A DNA stretch of 64,000 nt. Source: Neckera pumila (taxonomy: Eukaryota > Streptophyta > Bryopsida > Hypnales > Neckeraceae). Each line of letters opens with the position of its first letter. The stretch's first letter is position 1. The DNA lies in assembly GCA_963969595.1 (NCBI GenBank), contig OZ018412.1:27776339-27840338 (forward strand). The letters run 5' to 3'. Shown here in pieces: positions 48,901-61,094 of this stretch. The translations under genes were made by a program, and so were the position numbers. Under the pieces are notes generated by a model that made no database searches, was not told where the DNA came from, and saw only the letters and a list, made by a program, of their open reading frames with translations.

Positions 48901-51900
48901 AATATAATGTTCCAAGAATCTTTTAAATCAACAGGAAACCATGAAGTTGAAAGGAATAGCAAAGGGATTTGCTTGCCTTGAACTGCACTCCTCTGCTCCC
49001 AGTAGTAGAGGGATTGCAAAGACCATGATCAACAATGTATTTTCGAAAAGCCATTTTAATGGCGACTTCTATAGCTGTCGATCCATTGTCTGAGAAAAAT
49101 ACCCGCTCTGCCCATCCTGTTCATAAAAGCATTTACATTTTGAATCTTGGACTTCGAGTGTCTGAAGTATCTATACTCACAATACAGACATTAAGGTACG
49201 ACTTTTGAACATTGCGTGTTTGGAAAGTTGAATGATGCACAAAGTCAAGCAACAAACAAGTCGAATTAATGCCTGTCCTCGAAGAATATGAGAAATTCCG
49301 CAAAGATGAGAAATGAAATAATTACCTCGGCCTACCCCTGCGAGAAGAAGTTCAGCACACCGTAAGGCAGGCTCGTGGACATTTTCAGGGAACATTACAT
49401 GACCGTACCTTCCAGCCGTGTGAGCCGCTTCTCTTGCTAGCTCGGACTGAAGACAATCAACAAACCATTTCTTAGACACCTAAGAGACCACAAAGGCTAG
49501 CAGTCAACTACTTGAAAATAGCATGTTTACCTCTACAATTCAAGAGGCGCTTTGTATGCAGATCCTAGAAGGAGGATGAACTCAAAACCCAATACAATAG
49601 AATTTTACAACAATTTTATCACCTGCAAGGTACTATCAGGGCCTTGTGTCCACCAGCTTGCACATGCGTCAAATTGCTGAGCAATCACCTTACTTGCTGA
49701 AGTTATTCCATCCTGCCTACCAAGAAAAATTGCACTCATCAGGCCAACTTCAGTACTTGACTTCCTACGTAGTCAACAGGTGGATATGTTAATAATGAGA
49801 TCTCGGACTATTTTAATTACAGTAGTGAAAGTAAAATGAACTTGTTTCTTAGCAAATTCACCTTGTAGACAGAAAAGTTCTCCCCTGATCTTGAATCGAT
49901 AAGCGTAATTGAGTCTTGAGCAACTAGGTCATGCTGTGTGAAGGGCCACCACAAAATATCGCTTGCTTTCTTCGGCATCTCCCCTAGCCTCTTCAGTCTC
50001 TTGACATGAGCATAGTCCAGAATATCCCTTAACTCGAGAAACTTTCCTTCCGCGAGGCTGAACCACTCTTCAAGGCTTATCTTTGGATCTTCAGGCAGAG
50101 GAGGAAGAACCAGAACCGGTATCCTAAGGGAAAAGAACTCGAGCACACCAATGTTAACACCAAACTTTCATACAAGAGAACTTGCGACACTACATACGCT
50201 GCTATGGTGGTAATTACTTTCATAGTGGTTGCGACACTTACTTGTGCCGCAGGTACTGCAACAGAGGCTCCTCATTGCTTAACCCTGAATCCAAAATAAC
50301 AATGGCAGGTATATCGTAGCCACGTGAACGTAGGCTCTCATACGCTGCTATGGTAGTTGAGATGCCTCCCAACCTCCCGTCTCCGACTAGTATGCCTGGA
50401 AATCTTAGCGATCTGTACCAAGTGCACTGACATCAATTAAAATAAGCAAACAAGCAGCACGCTACGAGAGGTTCTGTACATGTAAATTTAGAAATGAAAA
50501 TATTTTAATTCATTGATTATAAATTGACGTTAAGGTTTATGATGGGTACTATTAGTGTATGTGCTCTCTATCCAATAACCTACCTTGGTATCTCTGAGAA
50601 TATTGCCCAAACTGTAGCAGACTGTAGCACTGGCTCACTTTTTGAGTAAGCGCCAACTCAAACTCACTGCAGATATAAACTTTTGTCAATGCACAGCCTC
50701 CTCCCCTTGGTCCAGAGCCAATAAATTCTCTAAGCCCTCGGAGAAGGACATAACATTCTAGAGCAGCGAGAGGCTGAACCTTCCCCACTACTTCACACCA
50801 ACTATTTTTTTATTGAACTGCAACTAGCCATCAATGCTGGCTTAGTAATCTTGAGTTCTCAATCTACTAAGAGTAGAACTGTAGATGGATTTGTTCAGTC
50901 AACAGTGTCACTGGAGCTCATCCATTTAGGAGATAACTACAATGCATCCAATGGCGTGGAATTTAGAGCAAATTAGTATATGCAGCCATCAACAACAAAC
51001 CACAAGGGTCTAAAGTGTACCTGTACAAATCACACTGCAGCGTTCCAGAGGGTCCAGGACTAGCAACCCCGCCTGCCGTTTCCAAAATGGCCCACTTCTC
51101 ATCGCTTAAGGCACTTTTCTCTCCCTTGCTGAGAGCCACAAGCAAGCCTTGAACAGATTCCACAACCAAAGAGTCAGGCACTGCGGCGCCCTCCCTTGCA
51201 ACTGCCAGATGGGGAGATATAGGATCATGCCACGCCCACATTGTCTTACAAGTGAACTGTGATTGCACATACCGTTCCCCTTTACCCTGTACACCACCAT
51301 CTGGACGAATGCCAGTTTGGACACCCTGCAGTAGTTGTGACTCGTAGCTGCAGAAGTCTTGCATTCCTGCAGAAATGTACGTGAGAAAGCTGTTGTAGGT
51401 TAAGGTAGAAGATACTATTTGCGTCACTTTACGCATTTTAACATATGTGGCTGTGTGATGTCTGGGAGATCAGTATAGATTTGCAGAGTGCTCATTAGGT
51501 TCAAGAGCTGAATCCATTGAGATCGAATTTTATCACTATGTATGACTTTCTTATGGGAGGTTGTAGAACACTACAAGTGACAGTAGACAACTCATTTCCA
51601 TTCAAAGATCAGTAGCTACAGACATTTAGCTTTAACCACTTACTAATTGAAGGCCAACCGAGTGTATAAATATATGAGTGTTTCTTGATAACAGGATTGG
51701 TATACGAGACGGAATCAGGTCCCTAACGGTTTTATGTCCTCCACCTTGATGCATCCCTCAAGTTGTGCTTCAAGAGCAATAAGTGCACAACTAAGCCTTT
51801 TTTAAATTACCTATGCCATGGATGCTGGAGGACGAATCTTGTCCCTCCCAGGGAGAGTCGGTGGAGCGAACAGAGCTCCGAACAGCAGACGATACTTGAA

Positions 51901-52530
51901 GTGTATGATTCGAAACAAACAGACCCTCGGAAATGGCCTCGGGATGCAATCGTCCCACCCGTGAAACCTCCTGGTACACATACCGCGCATCAGAGTCTTG
52001 CGGAAATCCTGTTTGCACGGGCTTCAGGTACAACAAGTCCTTCCTCCTCCGCACATTTGCAGACTGACGAAAAATCGCCGAACACAACCCTAGGTATCAA
52101 CCACACATAAATTCACATAAAATCAGCATCAAACATGACCTGAGTAAAGTTCGTACAGTTCGCAAAGTTCGTTCAAAACACGATACCCAATCCCTGCACT
52201 CACAACGCGAAGTACTTAACACGCAATTCAACCACAAGAATAGACCCAAGTACCTGCGGAAATCAAAGTTTTGCCAACGCCTGTATTACTTCCCCACACC
52301 ATGTAGGTCGGGTACGAAACGTCCACGGCAGTCCCCAAGCCTTTCTCCGCCATGCCCCTCCGTTCCTCCACTTCCTCAGCGACATGGCTTGCTTGCGAGC
52401 TCACGAATCGCGCCGAAATTGGAGAACGGCAACTCGTTGCAACGACTGAGAGGGTTCCTGAGAAAGACCACTTGAAGGCGGCCATCTCCTCGACCTTGGT
52501 GGCCAATGCAGACAACCCCTTCCTCACCAT
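45929..52530 (-). CDS. BIO3-BIO1: Bifunctional dethiobiotin synthetase / diaminopelargonate aminotransferase (BIO3-BIO1)
   Basis: Catalyses two successive steps of mitochondrial biotin synthesis: KAPA to DAPA (PLP aminotransferase) and DAPA to dethiobiotin (ATP-dependent). Minus-strand exons: 52530-52254, 52089-51811, 51366-51021, 50412-50242, 50123-49862, 49712-49623, 49446-49326, 49116-48977, 48710-48616, 48244-48129, 47966-47823, 47610-47477, 47278-47147, 46863-46729, 46481-46369, 46088-45929. Total 2715 nt, 904 aa, all in phase. Dethiobiotin half: P-loop WGSNTGVGKT (about 79-88), LLYLKPVQTGFP and ETAGGVASPGPSGT (281-294). Aminotransferase half: WWPFTQHDLV (from 416), SDNGSTAIE, GSYHGDTLGAMEA, FDEVLSG (PLP aspartate, about 713), YSKLLTGG (PLP lysine, about 742) and TRPLGNVVYLMCGP. 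The first about 50 residues look like a mitochondrial presequence; Met1 or Met16 could start. Introns after 48977 and 47147 use GC donors. It is longer than the ~830-aa Arabidopsis protein, mainly at the N-terminus and in exon 2. Confidence 0.93.
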
Positions 52531-53067
52531 CGCTAATCTATTCACATGAATTTCCCACGCTGCACTGACACCAAAACGAATATAATCTCGCTCACAAAAT
52601 GCACTCACTCTGTTCAAATTCCTCACCCTCAAAAACTACAATGTGAGACTGTGCACGCGAGATTCACAATGTCTGCACGAAGCATGTACTAAATGCGAAA
52701 TGATGCAATCGGCTTCCAACTTGTCAATCTACAGAACTGACTCGATGAAATGAAGAGCAAAAACATGATGATACACAATGTGACACGCAATGTTTGAATT
52801 AAGTTGCAAATTTGAAGTCATGCAAATTGGAAACCGACAACGACATTGCGACTTTGCACCGAGAGGATTCAACATCGGTCCCTCCGTCAACTCAGAACCA
52901 CTCCTTGAAGATTTCTTAAACCCTAAACCCTGGGTAGTATGATAACCAAGGTAGATCAGAGTATCAGACGTATAGCCTGAAGTCACCAAATTCCAACAGC
53001 GCTACTGGACCCTCCCCTTCGCACAACAGACGTCACTCGTTTTCTTTGGGCAAGCAATTGGGTGCTC
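52531..53067 (-). other. Leader and upstream region of BIO3-BIO1
   Basis: No gene is recognised. The minus-strand frame stays open some 34 codons upstream of the chosen ATG, but without an ATG. A telomere-like AAACCCTAAACCC word occurs at about 52918-52930. Confidence 0.4.
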
Positions 53068-53071
53068 TTAA

Positions 53072-53680
53072 CCCCTACATTTGCTCTAAATTGAAAAAAA
53101 AAGTCAACATTTTGATAAGTTGAATCAATTTTTATTTTGAATTGTAACCGTACAAAGTTAAATTAGACATGCTAAAGACCATGTAGGAAAAGAAAACAAG
53201 ACAATATCATTTATGGACTGAAAGATTATAATGTTTGATCATGAGGGTGTTAAAACTATGAAAATCTTTCAGCTCTCTTTTTGCATGTCAAATCTAAAAA
53301 ATTGGTCACCAAAGAAATATGAGGTTGAAGGGCCTAACATGTATAATCCCAATCAATTTATGGCTTCTCAAAATCTACTCTACAATTTTTTTAAATGAAT
53401 TTCTAGTGGGATTTTTCCTCTAAGATCTAGTGTATTTGAGGCCCATTTTCAAGATCCCTCAAACTATAGAAAGTCAAGATTGCAATGGGTACCCTTGCAC
53501 AAAGTCTTAAACAATAAAATCATAATCATTCATTTTCAAAAGCGGATTTTTGATGCTAAAACTAGACTTTAAAAAGAATTCTTCAAAAATATATTTTACT
53601 AGTACTAGAAATTCAGTTAGGTCTTATTCAACTTTAAAGTTTTGTCAACACCAAAATTTGGTGCCTCAAGCATTTAGGGA
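53072..53680. mobile_element. TTAA-flanked family B element, subfamily gamma, copy 2 (inverted)
   Basis: 609 bp between TTAA 53068-53071 and 53681-53684. The left end is CCCCTACATTTGCTC and the right end is CATTTAGGGA (degraded). It is the reverse complement of 35119-35764 by shared blocks (AAATTGGTCACCAAAGAAAT; AGATCATGAGGGTGTTAAAA-type sequence). Confidence 0.65.
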
Positions 53681-53859
53681 TTAAAGTGACCATTTAAAAA
53701 TTGATTATTTTTTGGGGGAAGTAAAACTCCTTGAAACAATTTTTAAATAAATTTTAATAGGAAAAAAAAATGGAATTGGCATCTAATCCAAGTCATTTCA
53801 TATTTTTTGGACCTTTGTGGAATTAGTTATGAATTTTCAAAGTTGAAATGCAAGGATCC

Positions 53860-54114
53860 TCGTCCGCAATGACCTTAAATTACTATGGGTGATGTCCAGG
53901 TGGTAGGGACTTCCGTTGGGATCTAAGAGGTCCCTAGTTCCATTCCCCATGCTGACGTTGCTCGTACGGGGACTCTTTGTGCTAGCGCACAAGGAGTTGG
54001 TTTGACCCTCCACTTAGTCTTGACAGGGATTAAGTCTATAGATTGCCATGGCAGTGTCAGGTCAGTCCTTGTTGCGGCCCTCGAAGGTCGTATGCTTAAA
54101 AAAAAAAAAAAAAA
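53860..54114 (+). mobile_element. tRNA-derived SINE with poly(A) tail
   Basis: GTCCAGGTGGTAGGGAC (about 53894) resembles an RNA polymerase III A box, and TAGTTCCATTCCCC (about 53936) resembles a B box at tRNA-like spacing. The body ends in an ~18-base poly(A) at 54097-54114. AATGCAAGGATCC before (from about 53846) and AATGCAAGGGTCC after form a 13-base near-perfect target duplication. No protein is encoded. The exact 5' end is uncertain. Confidence 0.6.
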
Positions 54115-54395
54115 AATGCAAGGGTCCCAAAAAGCAACCACCTCCTGAAATATATACTACCTGTATATTGAAAAAAGCAAAATGCACCCCTATGTCATAG
54201 TCACTTTTAGAGCATGGTTGCTATTAGCAAAGACTACCTTATTGGAAGAGAATGATATCATTTTCATATCTATTTATGGACAACAATAAGCTAATAAAGA
54301 TGTGGTTCATTAATTGATGGGCTTAGTTGTAAACAAAGGCTTGTCAAAATAAGTTGCAAATTCAAGCAATAAAAAAAGTGCTTTTAGAATGTTAA

Positions 54396-54834
54396 CCACT
54401 TAACGTCAACGAGGACATTTTTTGTCTCGTGGATGACATAAAATCCTCATAATTTGACAGAAGTGCAACTATTCATCATTAGATGACATTGGAGGACATT
54501 GAAGTGCCGTTTCAGGCCCATTTACAATGCTGGCCCGATTCTGCAAATAGCTTGTACGGGCTATCAGAGTTTTTTATTCCCAAATATCATTTTGAGCAAA
54601 AAAAAATTATTTTTATTTTTTTCCGAAAATGACATGGCACGATTTTGACCACATCGGCCAGCAATTTTCCTACGTTCTCTTAGAGGCCTAAAAAAAATTG
54701 TAAGGGCCTTCGATTTTTTTTTTGTAAAATGGGGAGGTCTTCTACAATAGTTTGGCTTTGTAATTTTTTAAGCAAATGATTCATACGGTAACCAAAGGGA
54801 TGATTTCCACGGTCACCATTTTCTCCTTTAAAGG
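54396..54834. mobile_element. TTAA-flanked family A element, copy 4, with internal extra DNA
   Basis: 439 bp between TTAA 54392-54395 and 54835-54838. The left part (GACAGAAGTGCAACTATTCATC-like) and right part (GGGATGATTTCCACGGTCACC-like) match the 220-bp copies. About 215 bp of unrelated sequence sits between them (about 54495-54715). It is either an insertion or a longer ancestral form. Confidence 0.6.
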
Positions 54835-54838
54835 TTAA

Positions 54839-56035
54839 ACTTGTGCTTTCAAATACTCATCAAATGGGATTAGGGTGTCAAGTCATTGATCTTGAACCTC
54901 TTTAAGATAGCCATGACCCCCCACCTATGGACGGTTTTATATTTTTACACCAAATTTTTACACCAAATTCATATCAATTTTAGTTCTTATTGGATTAATA
55001 TGATTCCAAACCTTTTTTAGTCCATTCAACTAATTCATTTTCTAAAAAATATAGGCAAGAATAAGCACATTGGATAAAATACCCAATTGCAAATCTGGTT
55101 GGTAATAGGTTGATCTATCTTATGTCCATTCAAGGTTAGCCCTATTACTATAGTATTTAGGAATAAATATATTCTCACTAAAGGAGTACATGTTCACACC
55201 TTGTGTCAAAAATTTTGTGAAAATTTGATCCAAATTGAGTTTTTAGATCCTACCCAAATTTTCAATTGTTCATTCAATGGACAATTGGTCTTTAGGGATT
55301 AAAAAATACCACTTGGTCAATTGGACACTTAAATTTTATAGATAAGATAGCCCCACTTAAAAGAACACATGAATGAATTTACAAAAACCATAGGAAATAT
55401 GCCCCTTGCAACTCTTTATGTAAAAATACAATTATATTAAATACAATAATTAAGATAAAAAGCCCCACATCAAATACCCTCTTAACTCAAGTGTACACCT
55501 TAAATTACAAGGAGTGATGTCCTTGAGTTTAAGACTCAAAACATCAAAGATTGAGCTTCAAAAGTGAAATTGTAACTAAATCTTTGATGGATGAACTAGT
55601 TTATGATGAAATGTCCACAAGTGTATAAGCAAAGATTGCTTGGAGATAGATATTTTACAATGATGGATTTGTACATTGGAGTTAGACAATTCTCAAATAA
55701 AGGCAAGTGTATTGGAACTTGGAATTAGACAACTCCAATTGGAAAATCAAGATTTAGATGAGATATGAATTCATATTTACACTACTTCAAATTATGACTA
55801 AGACTTTTTGTTTAAAGGATGGTTCTAAATAAAACCAAGAATAGAAAACTAAAAATAGAAAGAAATCCTAGTCTATTTTAAGAACTAATAGTCTTTTATT
55901 ATTGATAGTTTTTATTATATAAGAAAACTCTCTTGGGGATTGATTTCTCTCTATGGTCATATGAACTCCTTTTGAAATCATTATTTGTTATTAAGCATAT
56001 TTTGGAGTTCATTATAGAAGTTCCTACTTGATGAC
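54839..56035. other. AT-rich intergenic DNA
   Basis: No gene or complete element. A lone CTTTAGGGATTAA at about 55290-55302 looks like a family B right end, but I found no matching left end. Confidence 0.4.
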
Positions 56036-56371
56036 ATTATTATTACTAGTGTGACCTTGTGCCATTGGCCCAATTTTCATCTACTCCCGGTTCCACTCCT
56101 GGTTCTACTTCCGATTCTACTCCCAGTTCTACTCCCGGTTCCACTCCCAGTACCAAGAACGCCACCAAAATCAAAGTAAAAGTAATTTTCTAATTTTTTA
56201 ATCAATAAATACTTTGAAATTCAATAACTTTTGCACCACCGCTCCAAATGCCACGAAACCAAGCCGGTGCACCCCTTCTTGGCGAGAGCTTTCCAATGGT
56301 ACCAAGCACGCAGCCAAGGGACGCACGGTCACGAAGTTGTCCACGCTACAAACAAAACAAAACAAAACAAG
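56036..56371. repeat. Family G repeat, copy 1, with internal 12-bp tandem array
   Basis: Nearly identical to 63621-63955. It starts ATTATTACTAGTGTGACC, then has about six units of a degenerate 12-mer (TTCTACTCCCGG / TTCCACTCCTGG, 56080-56155), then TAACTTTTGCACCACCGCTCC, and ends in an (AAAC)n-like run. No coding potential is credible. Class unknown; the A-rich end could be a retroelement tail. Confidence 0.75.
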
Positions 56372-57798
56372 CAATACTTTTCTGGAACATCCCTGAAACT
56401 TCAAGGCAGTACCTTGATTCCCATTTCATTTTTTTGAGTCATTCTTTGTGCTTGGAGTTTAACTATTTGTTGCACCTACTTTGTGAGATAGCTACTAGTT
56501 CAATATTACAGCAGAGTCATTCTTCAAAATGTTGTATACCATGGAACTACAGATACAAACAAGGCTGTGGTCTTATAAGTTGACAGCAAGCACATATAGC
56601 CACAACATACATAAGCCACATGTTTCAATCAGTATTTCTTTGATTGATAGAAATCCATGAGTCTATACTCTACCAACTGATGGGAGTATTAAAAGGACTC
56701 AGTTTTAACCATCCAACTTTCTAATTCATTCAAGTACCGCACCATGATTGTGTGTGCGTGTGTGTCGATACCAAATCAGGCCATCAATGAAATCAAGAAT
56801 ACAGAGAGTCATTTTAAATGGAGAAGTTATGCTTGTTATCGTCCAAGCTTGAAATAAGACATCCAGCTACTTTCTTAATCCTATAAGAATCAAAAAAGTA
56901 CAAGATTACGAGCAACATCTTGTCTTGCAAAAGTAATTTTGTAGTGCTTCAAGAAGCCATGGACCTCACCTGTGCCCATCCCAACAACCAAACAAGTCAA
57001 TGAGAGGTTAGTGAGGTACAGTAGGTGTCTGCAGTCCATGAGCGCTTGCTATCGCTGTCACAAGAAGAAAACCTACATCCAATATGCAAAACAATTTTCC
57101 ACAAATGATTCAACTGCTTCAAAACCTGATGATTAGAACTCTGCGCCATATTGTGTAAGGGAGCTATGCACTCGGCAAACCACCACCAGCAACTTTGTGA
57201 ACACTATTGGAATTTTGCACTTAGAGATGGCTCCAACGCAGCCTAAACCCCACAGCATGAGCAACCAGCAAGAATGGAGGAGAGAGGGAGAAAAAGCTTT
57301 CAGTCCTCCAGTTTCTTCTCACCCTGTTCAAAAACCCAATGAGGGCATGAGTACGTCAAAGCAAACTGGCAACCCATGCAGCTTGATGCAGGCTCCAGCA
57401 GTCCAACTGTCCAACTTAATTTCAGCCGACAACAATAAATCTCAGCCCTCTCAAATAATCATCCATAATTAATGAAGGTGCGCCAATAGCCCATGACTGT
57501 CATTCCCGTGGTCATTCCAATATAAGCCAAATCTAGGGAAATAGATACTTATGATACAATATGGCAATGGTGGTAGTTGGTTTGTCAAAATCAGATGTAC
57601 TTCATATTAGAAGTACAATTTAATATTTGCCTATAGTTTATAAGTCCCTTTACATAACAAGGCTTTTAGCTATTTGCATATCTAAAGCATTACATGTCAA
57701 AATCACACTTCACCAATTTACTATGAAGCTTTGAAATTCAAGAGACTTCTTTTAATTTTATCTCCATGCTTGGCCTTAACCTAGGAGGTGAAGTCTAG
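56372..57798. other. Intergenic DNA
   Basis: Small ORFs only; none recognised. Confidence 0.4.
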
Positions 57799-57850
57799 AA
57801 AACAAACAAACAAACAAACAAACAAATTTAAGGTATAGATTTTTGAATTA
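57799..57850. repeat. (AAAC)n tract and likely family G 3' fragment
   Basis: Seven or so AAAC units are followed by AAATTTAAGGTATAGATTTT. The same (AAAC)n then TTTAAGGTATTGATTTT order follows family G copy 2 near the window end, so this may be a G remnant. Confidence 0.6.
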
Positions 57851-58482
57851 TTCATAATCAAGGATAAATAAATAAAAGTCTCATCCACATTTTATATGTT
57901 TTATTCATTTCCATGAAGTACTTCAATGAAGATCACTTTTTGCATTAGCCAATTTAAATGAAATAGAAAACCTTGCTTCTAGGGTCAACAAATAGGGCTG
58001 CGAGTACTTTGACGATACAGAAACAATACAAGGCCTGAGAATCGTCTACTGAAATCCGGATCTCAATATCTTCAATATCCGGGTATATGGTGTCCCTCAT
58101 CACAGGCGACGATTCAAATTCATAAGCCCGCAGCTCTGTAGCTTTAAAGCAGATATAGAGTAGCTTCACCCTAGCTTTAAAGTAGCAAGTCTCCTTTAAG
58201 CGCAGAAGGTCGTATTCTCTCTCTCTTGACCGACTGTCGCTTGTCGTGCGCCGAGCAATTGATCAGTGAGTTTGCAGCAGGAGAAATCGATGTTTAGCAC
58301 GGCGTGTGTGTTGTGAAGCCGCACCTTGCAAAATACTTCCGCAGAGGGGCTCTTTCACGATCGCTTGGTGCATTTTTCTCGAGGTTTCTGTGGACTCTTG
58401 GAGCTCATTTGAGGGGGTGTTTGCACTTCTTTTAGGGTAAGTGCCGTCGTGCCGGAGGAGTTTATTGAAGTTGAGAGCAGCC
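57851..58482 (+). other. Upstream region of the PLAC8 gene
   Basis: No ORF of note. A CTCTCTCTCT pyrimidine run lies at about 58216-58227, common in plant leaders. Taken as promoter and 5' UTR. Confidence 0.4.
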
Positions 58483-59076
58483 ATGGCGAACTCGAAGAAC
58501 ATGAGCGTGTACGAGGCGCGGAAGCATTTGCCGAACATGTGGCATTCGGATTTGCTGCGGACGCCGGTGGAGTCTCCTCTGTATTGTTGCTATGCGATGT
58601 GGTGTCCCTGTCTGGTCGCCTACCAGCAGCGAGGGCGTGTGCTCTACGGCGACTGGTCGCGCTACCAGTGCTGTGGAGGTGGCATGCCGTGCAGTGGATC
58701 TTGCGGAGAGAGCAAATGCCCGCAGTTCTGTGCTGTCGTGGAGGTGACGATGTGTTTCACTTTGGCTGTGTCTGCGACGCGCTTCATGCTACAGGATGCT
58801 CTGCAAATTCAGAATACCAAGTGCGACAACTGCATTATTGCAAGCATGTTTTTCGCGCAGTATCTGAACTGTCTTTGTTGGATCGTCGCTGCGGTCACGA
58901 GCGTCCCTATCATCGACGAGGCCGCGATGATCACCGACCGCATCGCCGACATTTCCTACTGCACTGTGTGCGCTTGCATTCAGACGCAGCATAAGCTGGA
59001 GCTTGACAAGAGAGACGGCCTGATTCAGCCTCGTGAGACCATTCCTCCTCCTCAACAGGAGATGTCTAGGTATTAA
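58483..59076 (+). CDS. PLAC8 family cysteine-rich membrane protein
   Basis: PLAC8 proteins are small cysteine-rich plant membrane proteins; relatives include cell-number regulators and PCR metal or calcium transport proteins, but this subgroup has no firm function that I know. The product is 197 aa from one exon. Seen: CCYAMWCPC (residues 35-43), RYQCCGGGMPCSG, CGESKCPQFC, RFMLQD, CDNCII (114-119) and YCTVCACIQTQHK (159-171). These match in order the PLAC8 members I recall from Arabidopsis At4g23470-type genes, including the hydrophobic stretches around residues 85-105 and 118-138. The ATG at 58483 sits in GCCATGG, a good plant start context; an in-frame GTG further upstream is ignored. AATAAA at 59486-59491 is a candidate poly(A) signal about 410 bp after the stop. 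Confidence 0.88.
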   Translation: MANSKNMSVYEARKHLPNMWHSDLLRTPVESPLYCCYAMWCPCLVAYQQRGRVLYGDWSRYQCCGGGMPCSGSCGESKCPQFCAVVEVTMCFTLAVSATRFMLQDALQIQNTKCDNCIIASMFFAQYLNCLCWIVAAVTSVPIIDEAAMITDRIADISYCTVCACIQTQHKLELDKRDGLIQPRETIPPPQQEMSRY

Positions 59077-61092
59077 CTTTTTGCCCAACAGTATCGTGCA
59101 CTTTTGGAGGCTGCAATGTCTTGAGGTTTAAGGATTTGATACCAGTGATCCCAGGCCCTTAAGTAGGTAAGTCGTATAGATCAACTCATTCCTAGCTGCC
59201 TTCTCGTTTTTTTATGTTAGGTTACAAGGTGTCAGTAACCTACAAGGTGTCGGTAAGCTTTAGTTGATTTATCTTTACCGTATCCAAGAGCTACATATTT
59301 GCACTTATTCGACTTGTTCATATGAGGTCTTTTGGATCATCTTGTGAGTCGTAAAGACCAGTTTTGACGGTCAGGTTTTATGTAGATATGTTTCCGACTT
59401 CTTTGTTCTTTTTCAGCAACTAGTCATGCCTTTCATTTGAGATTTGAGTACTTAGAAATTAGGTTATAGACCATTTTGGATATGTAATAAAATGATCCCA
59501 AGAAACTGATTCTCTTACTCTTGACACTACAGTGTTAATTTTTTGTCTCTTGCCATTGGATTCGGTGTTCAACTTTTTGCAGTGCATTGCCTCGTTCCAA
59601 AGTTTATGTCTCAGGTTCGGAATTTAAGAAAGTTGGATGTGACAATGTTGACGTGCACGTTGCGGGTTGTTGCTCTTCAACAAAATTGGCACAATTTGTG
59701 TGAATGTCGCCCACTCAAAGATATACCTGGTGGCCTGGATAGTATACAATCGGGGATGTGAATACAAGGTGAATCGGTACCTTAGGACAGGAACAGTCCT
59801 TTGGACATATTTCCCGATTCAACGATCCATCTCTCTTCATTCAACTATTACGTAGACATCTGCCAGTACTACCCCTCAAGAATGAGTCTGGTACTTCATA
59901 ATGTTGAAGTGCAACTGGTTTCACAATTTGTAATGGGATGAGCTCCATTTTGGCAAGGGGATTACCGTAAACTGACCTGAAGCGGCCAACTAGGATTTTC
60001 CATTGTGACGTTTGAAGAGAATGGACGCACCGCTGCACAGAGGTTAATTCCGGCCGTTTCTTGAGGCTCCTTCGTAAACTAATCCCTCCACTAATTCTTG
60101 GTTCTGTCAATAGAAGCAATCGCTTTCCTCAGTGCTTGAGATTCCAGGCGATTTAGGGGACCAATTGCAGAATCGATTGGCTGCATGAGCCTGTTTTGCC
60201 ACCATCAGAGGTAGCCATCTTCCCGTTCTTCCCCGTAGCTTTGTCATTATTTTGGGTGAAAAACTCTGCTACCTTCTGTCATACGAAAAGTAAATACGCT
60301 TCCATTGAGGTTCAAGCCCTCTGTATTCCAACTCTACCGAGCATCACGCCGTTCTTATATTCAAATCAGATGTCCTTGGAGGAGGTGCTATAAAGCTGCT
60401 GGTAACTTCTCTGTGGGGTGCATGAAGGCAACGCCTTTTGACTCCTGTAAGAAGACGAGTTTACTATTCATACTTTGGTTTCTGTTCCTTGTTTCGAGTT
60501 GCCTGTTTGCAAAATCCTGTTTGACGCGAAATGCCGACAATGACATCTGTAGTACTCAGATTTGCACGGGATTTTACGTTCTCCGCAAATGCCTCAATGT
60601 CAACTTCACTTCAACTGTTCAACATTCTCAAATTTGAATGCTAGGGAATCTCCAGAAAACCCTTCCCAATCGATTCGAAGTACCAGACTGTTGCGACGGC
60701 ATCACTTGCAGCAATAATGACTGCAGACTGGCTCGTGGTCAAGGGCGGATGGGCCTGCCCAGCTTTCATCGATTTGTCTCAGAACATGGCAACATCCTTA
60801 TTAGGATCACAGAATTACCGTTTTATCCTCTCTCGGAGTTTCTCAGTTCTTTTGACCAAAGTTACCTCTTTTAACGTTCTGCTCACATTATTGAGATACT
60901 GGTGGCAACTCTTTCTGCTCCTCTGACGGCGTTGTGGCGCAAGACCAGTCTGGGCGCCAGCCAACACCACGCGATCAGATGAAGAACCACACCTGTAATA
61001 CCCCAAGAACTAGCGCTCCAATCTCGTCTTCTGCGGTTTCCTGATGGTATTACTCTTCCGTTTTGCTGAGATTTATTTCATTTTGGTGCGCT
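59077..61092. other. 3' region of the PLAC8 gene and intergenic DNA
   Basis: The first about 450 bp are probably 3' UTR. Beyond about 59.6 kb several frames of 60-110 codons exist on both strands without family patterns. A spliced gene cannot be excluded but none is recognised. Confidence 0.35.
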
Positions 61093-61094
61093 TA

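Noticed and set aside
55288..55302. Possible right end of another TTAA-flanked element (CTTTAGGGATTAA)
   Set aside because: No matching left terminus found within about 1 kb.
56198..56583. Overlapping ORFs across family G copy 1
   Set aside because: Lie in a repeat present twice; frames not preserved between copies in a way that suggests a protein.
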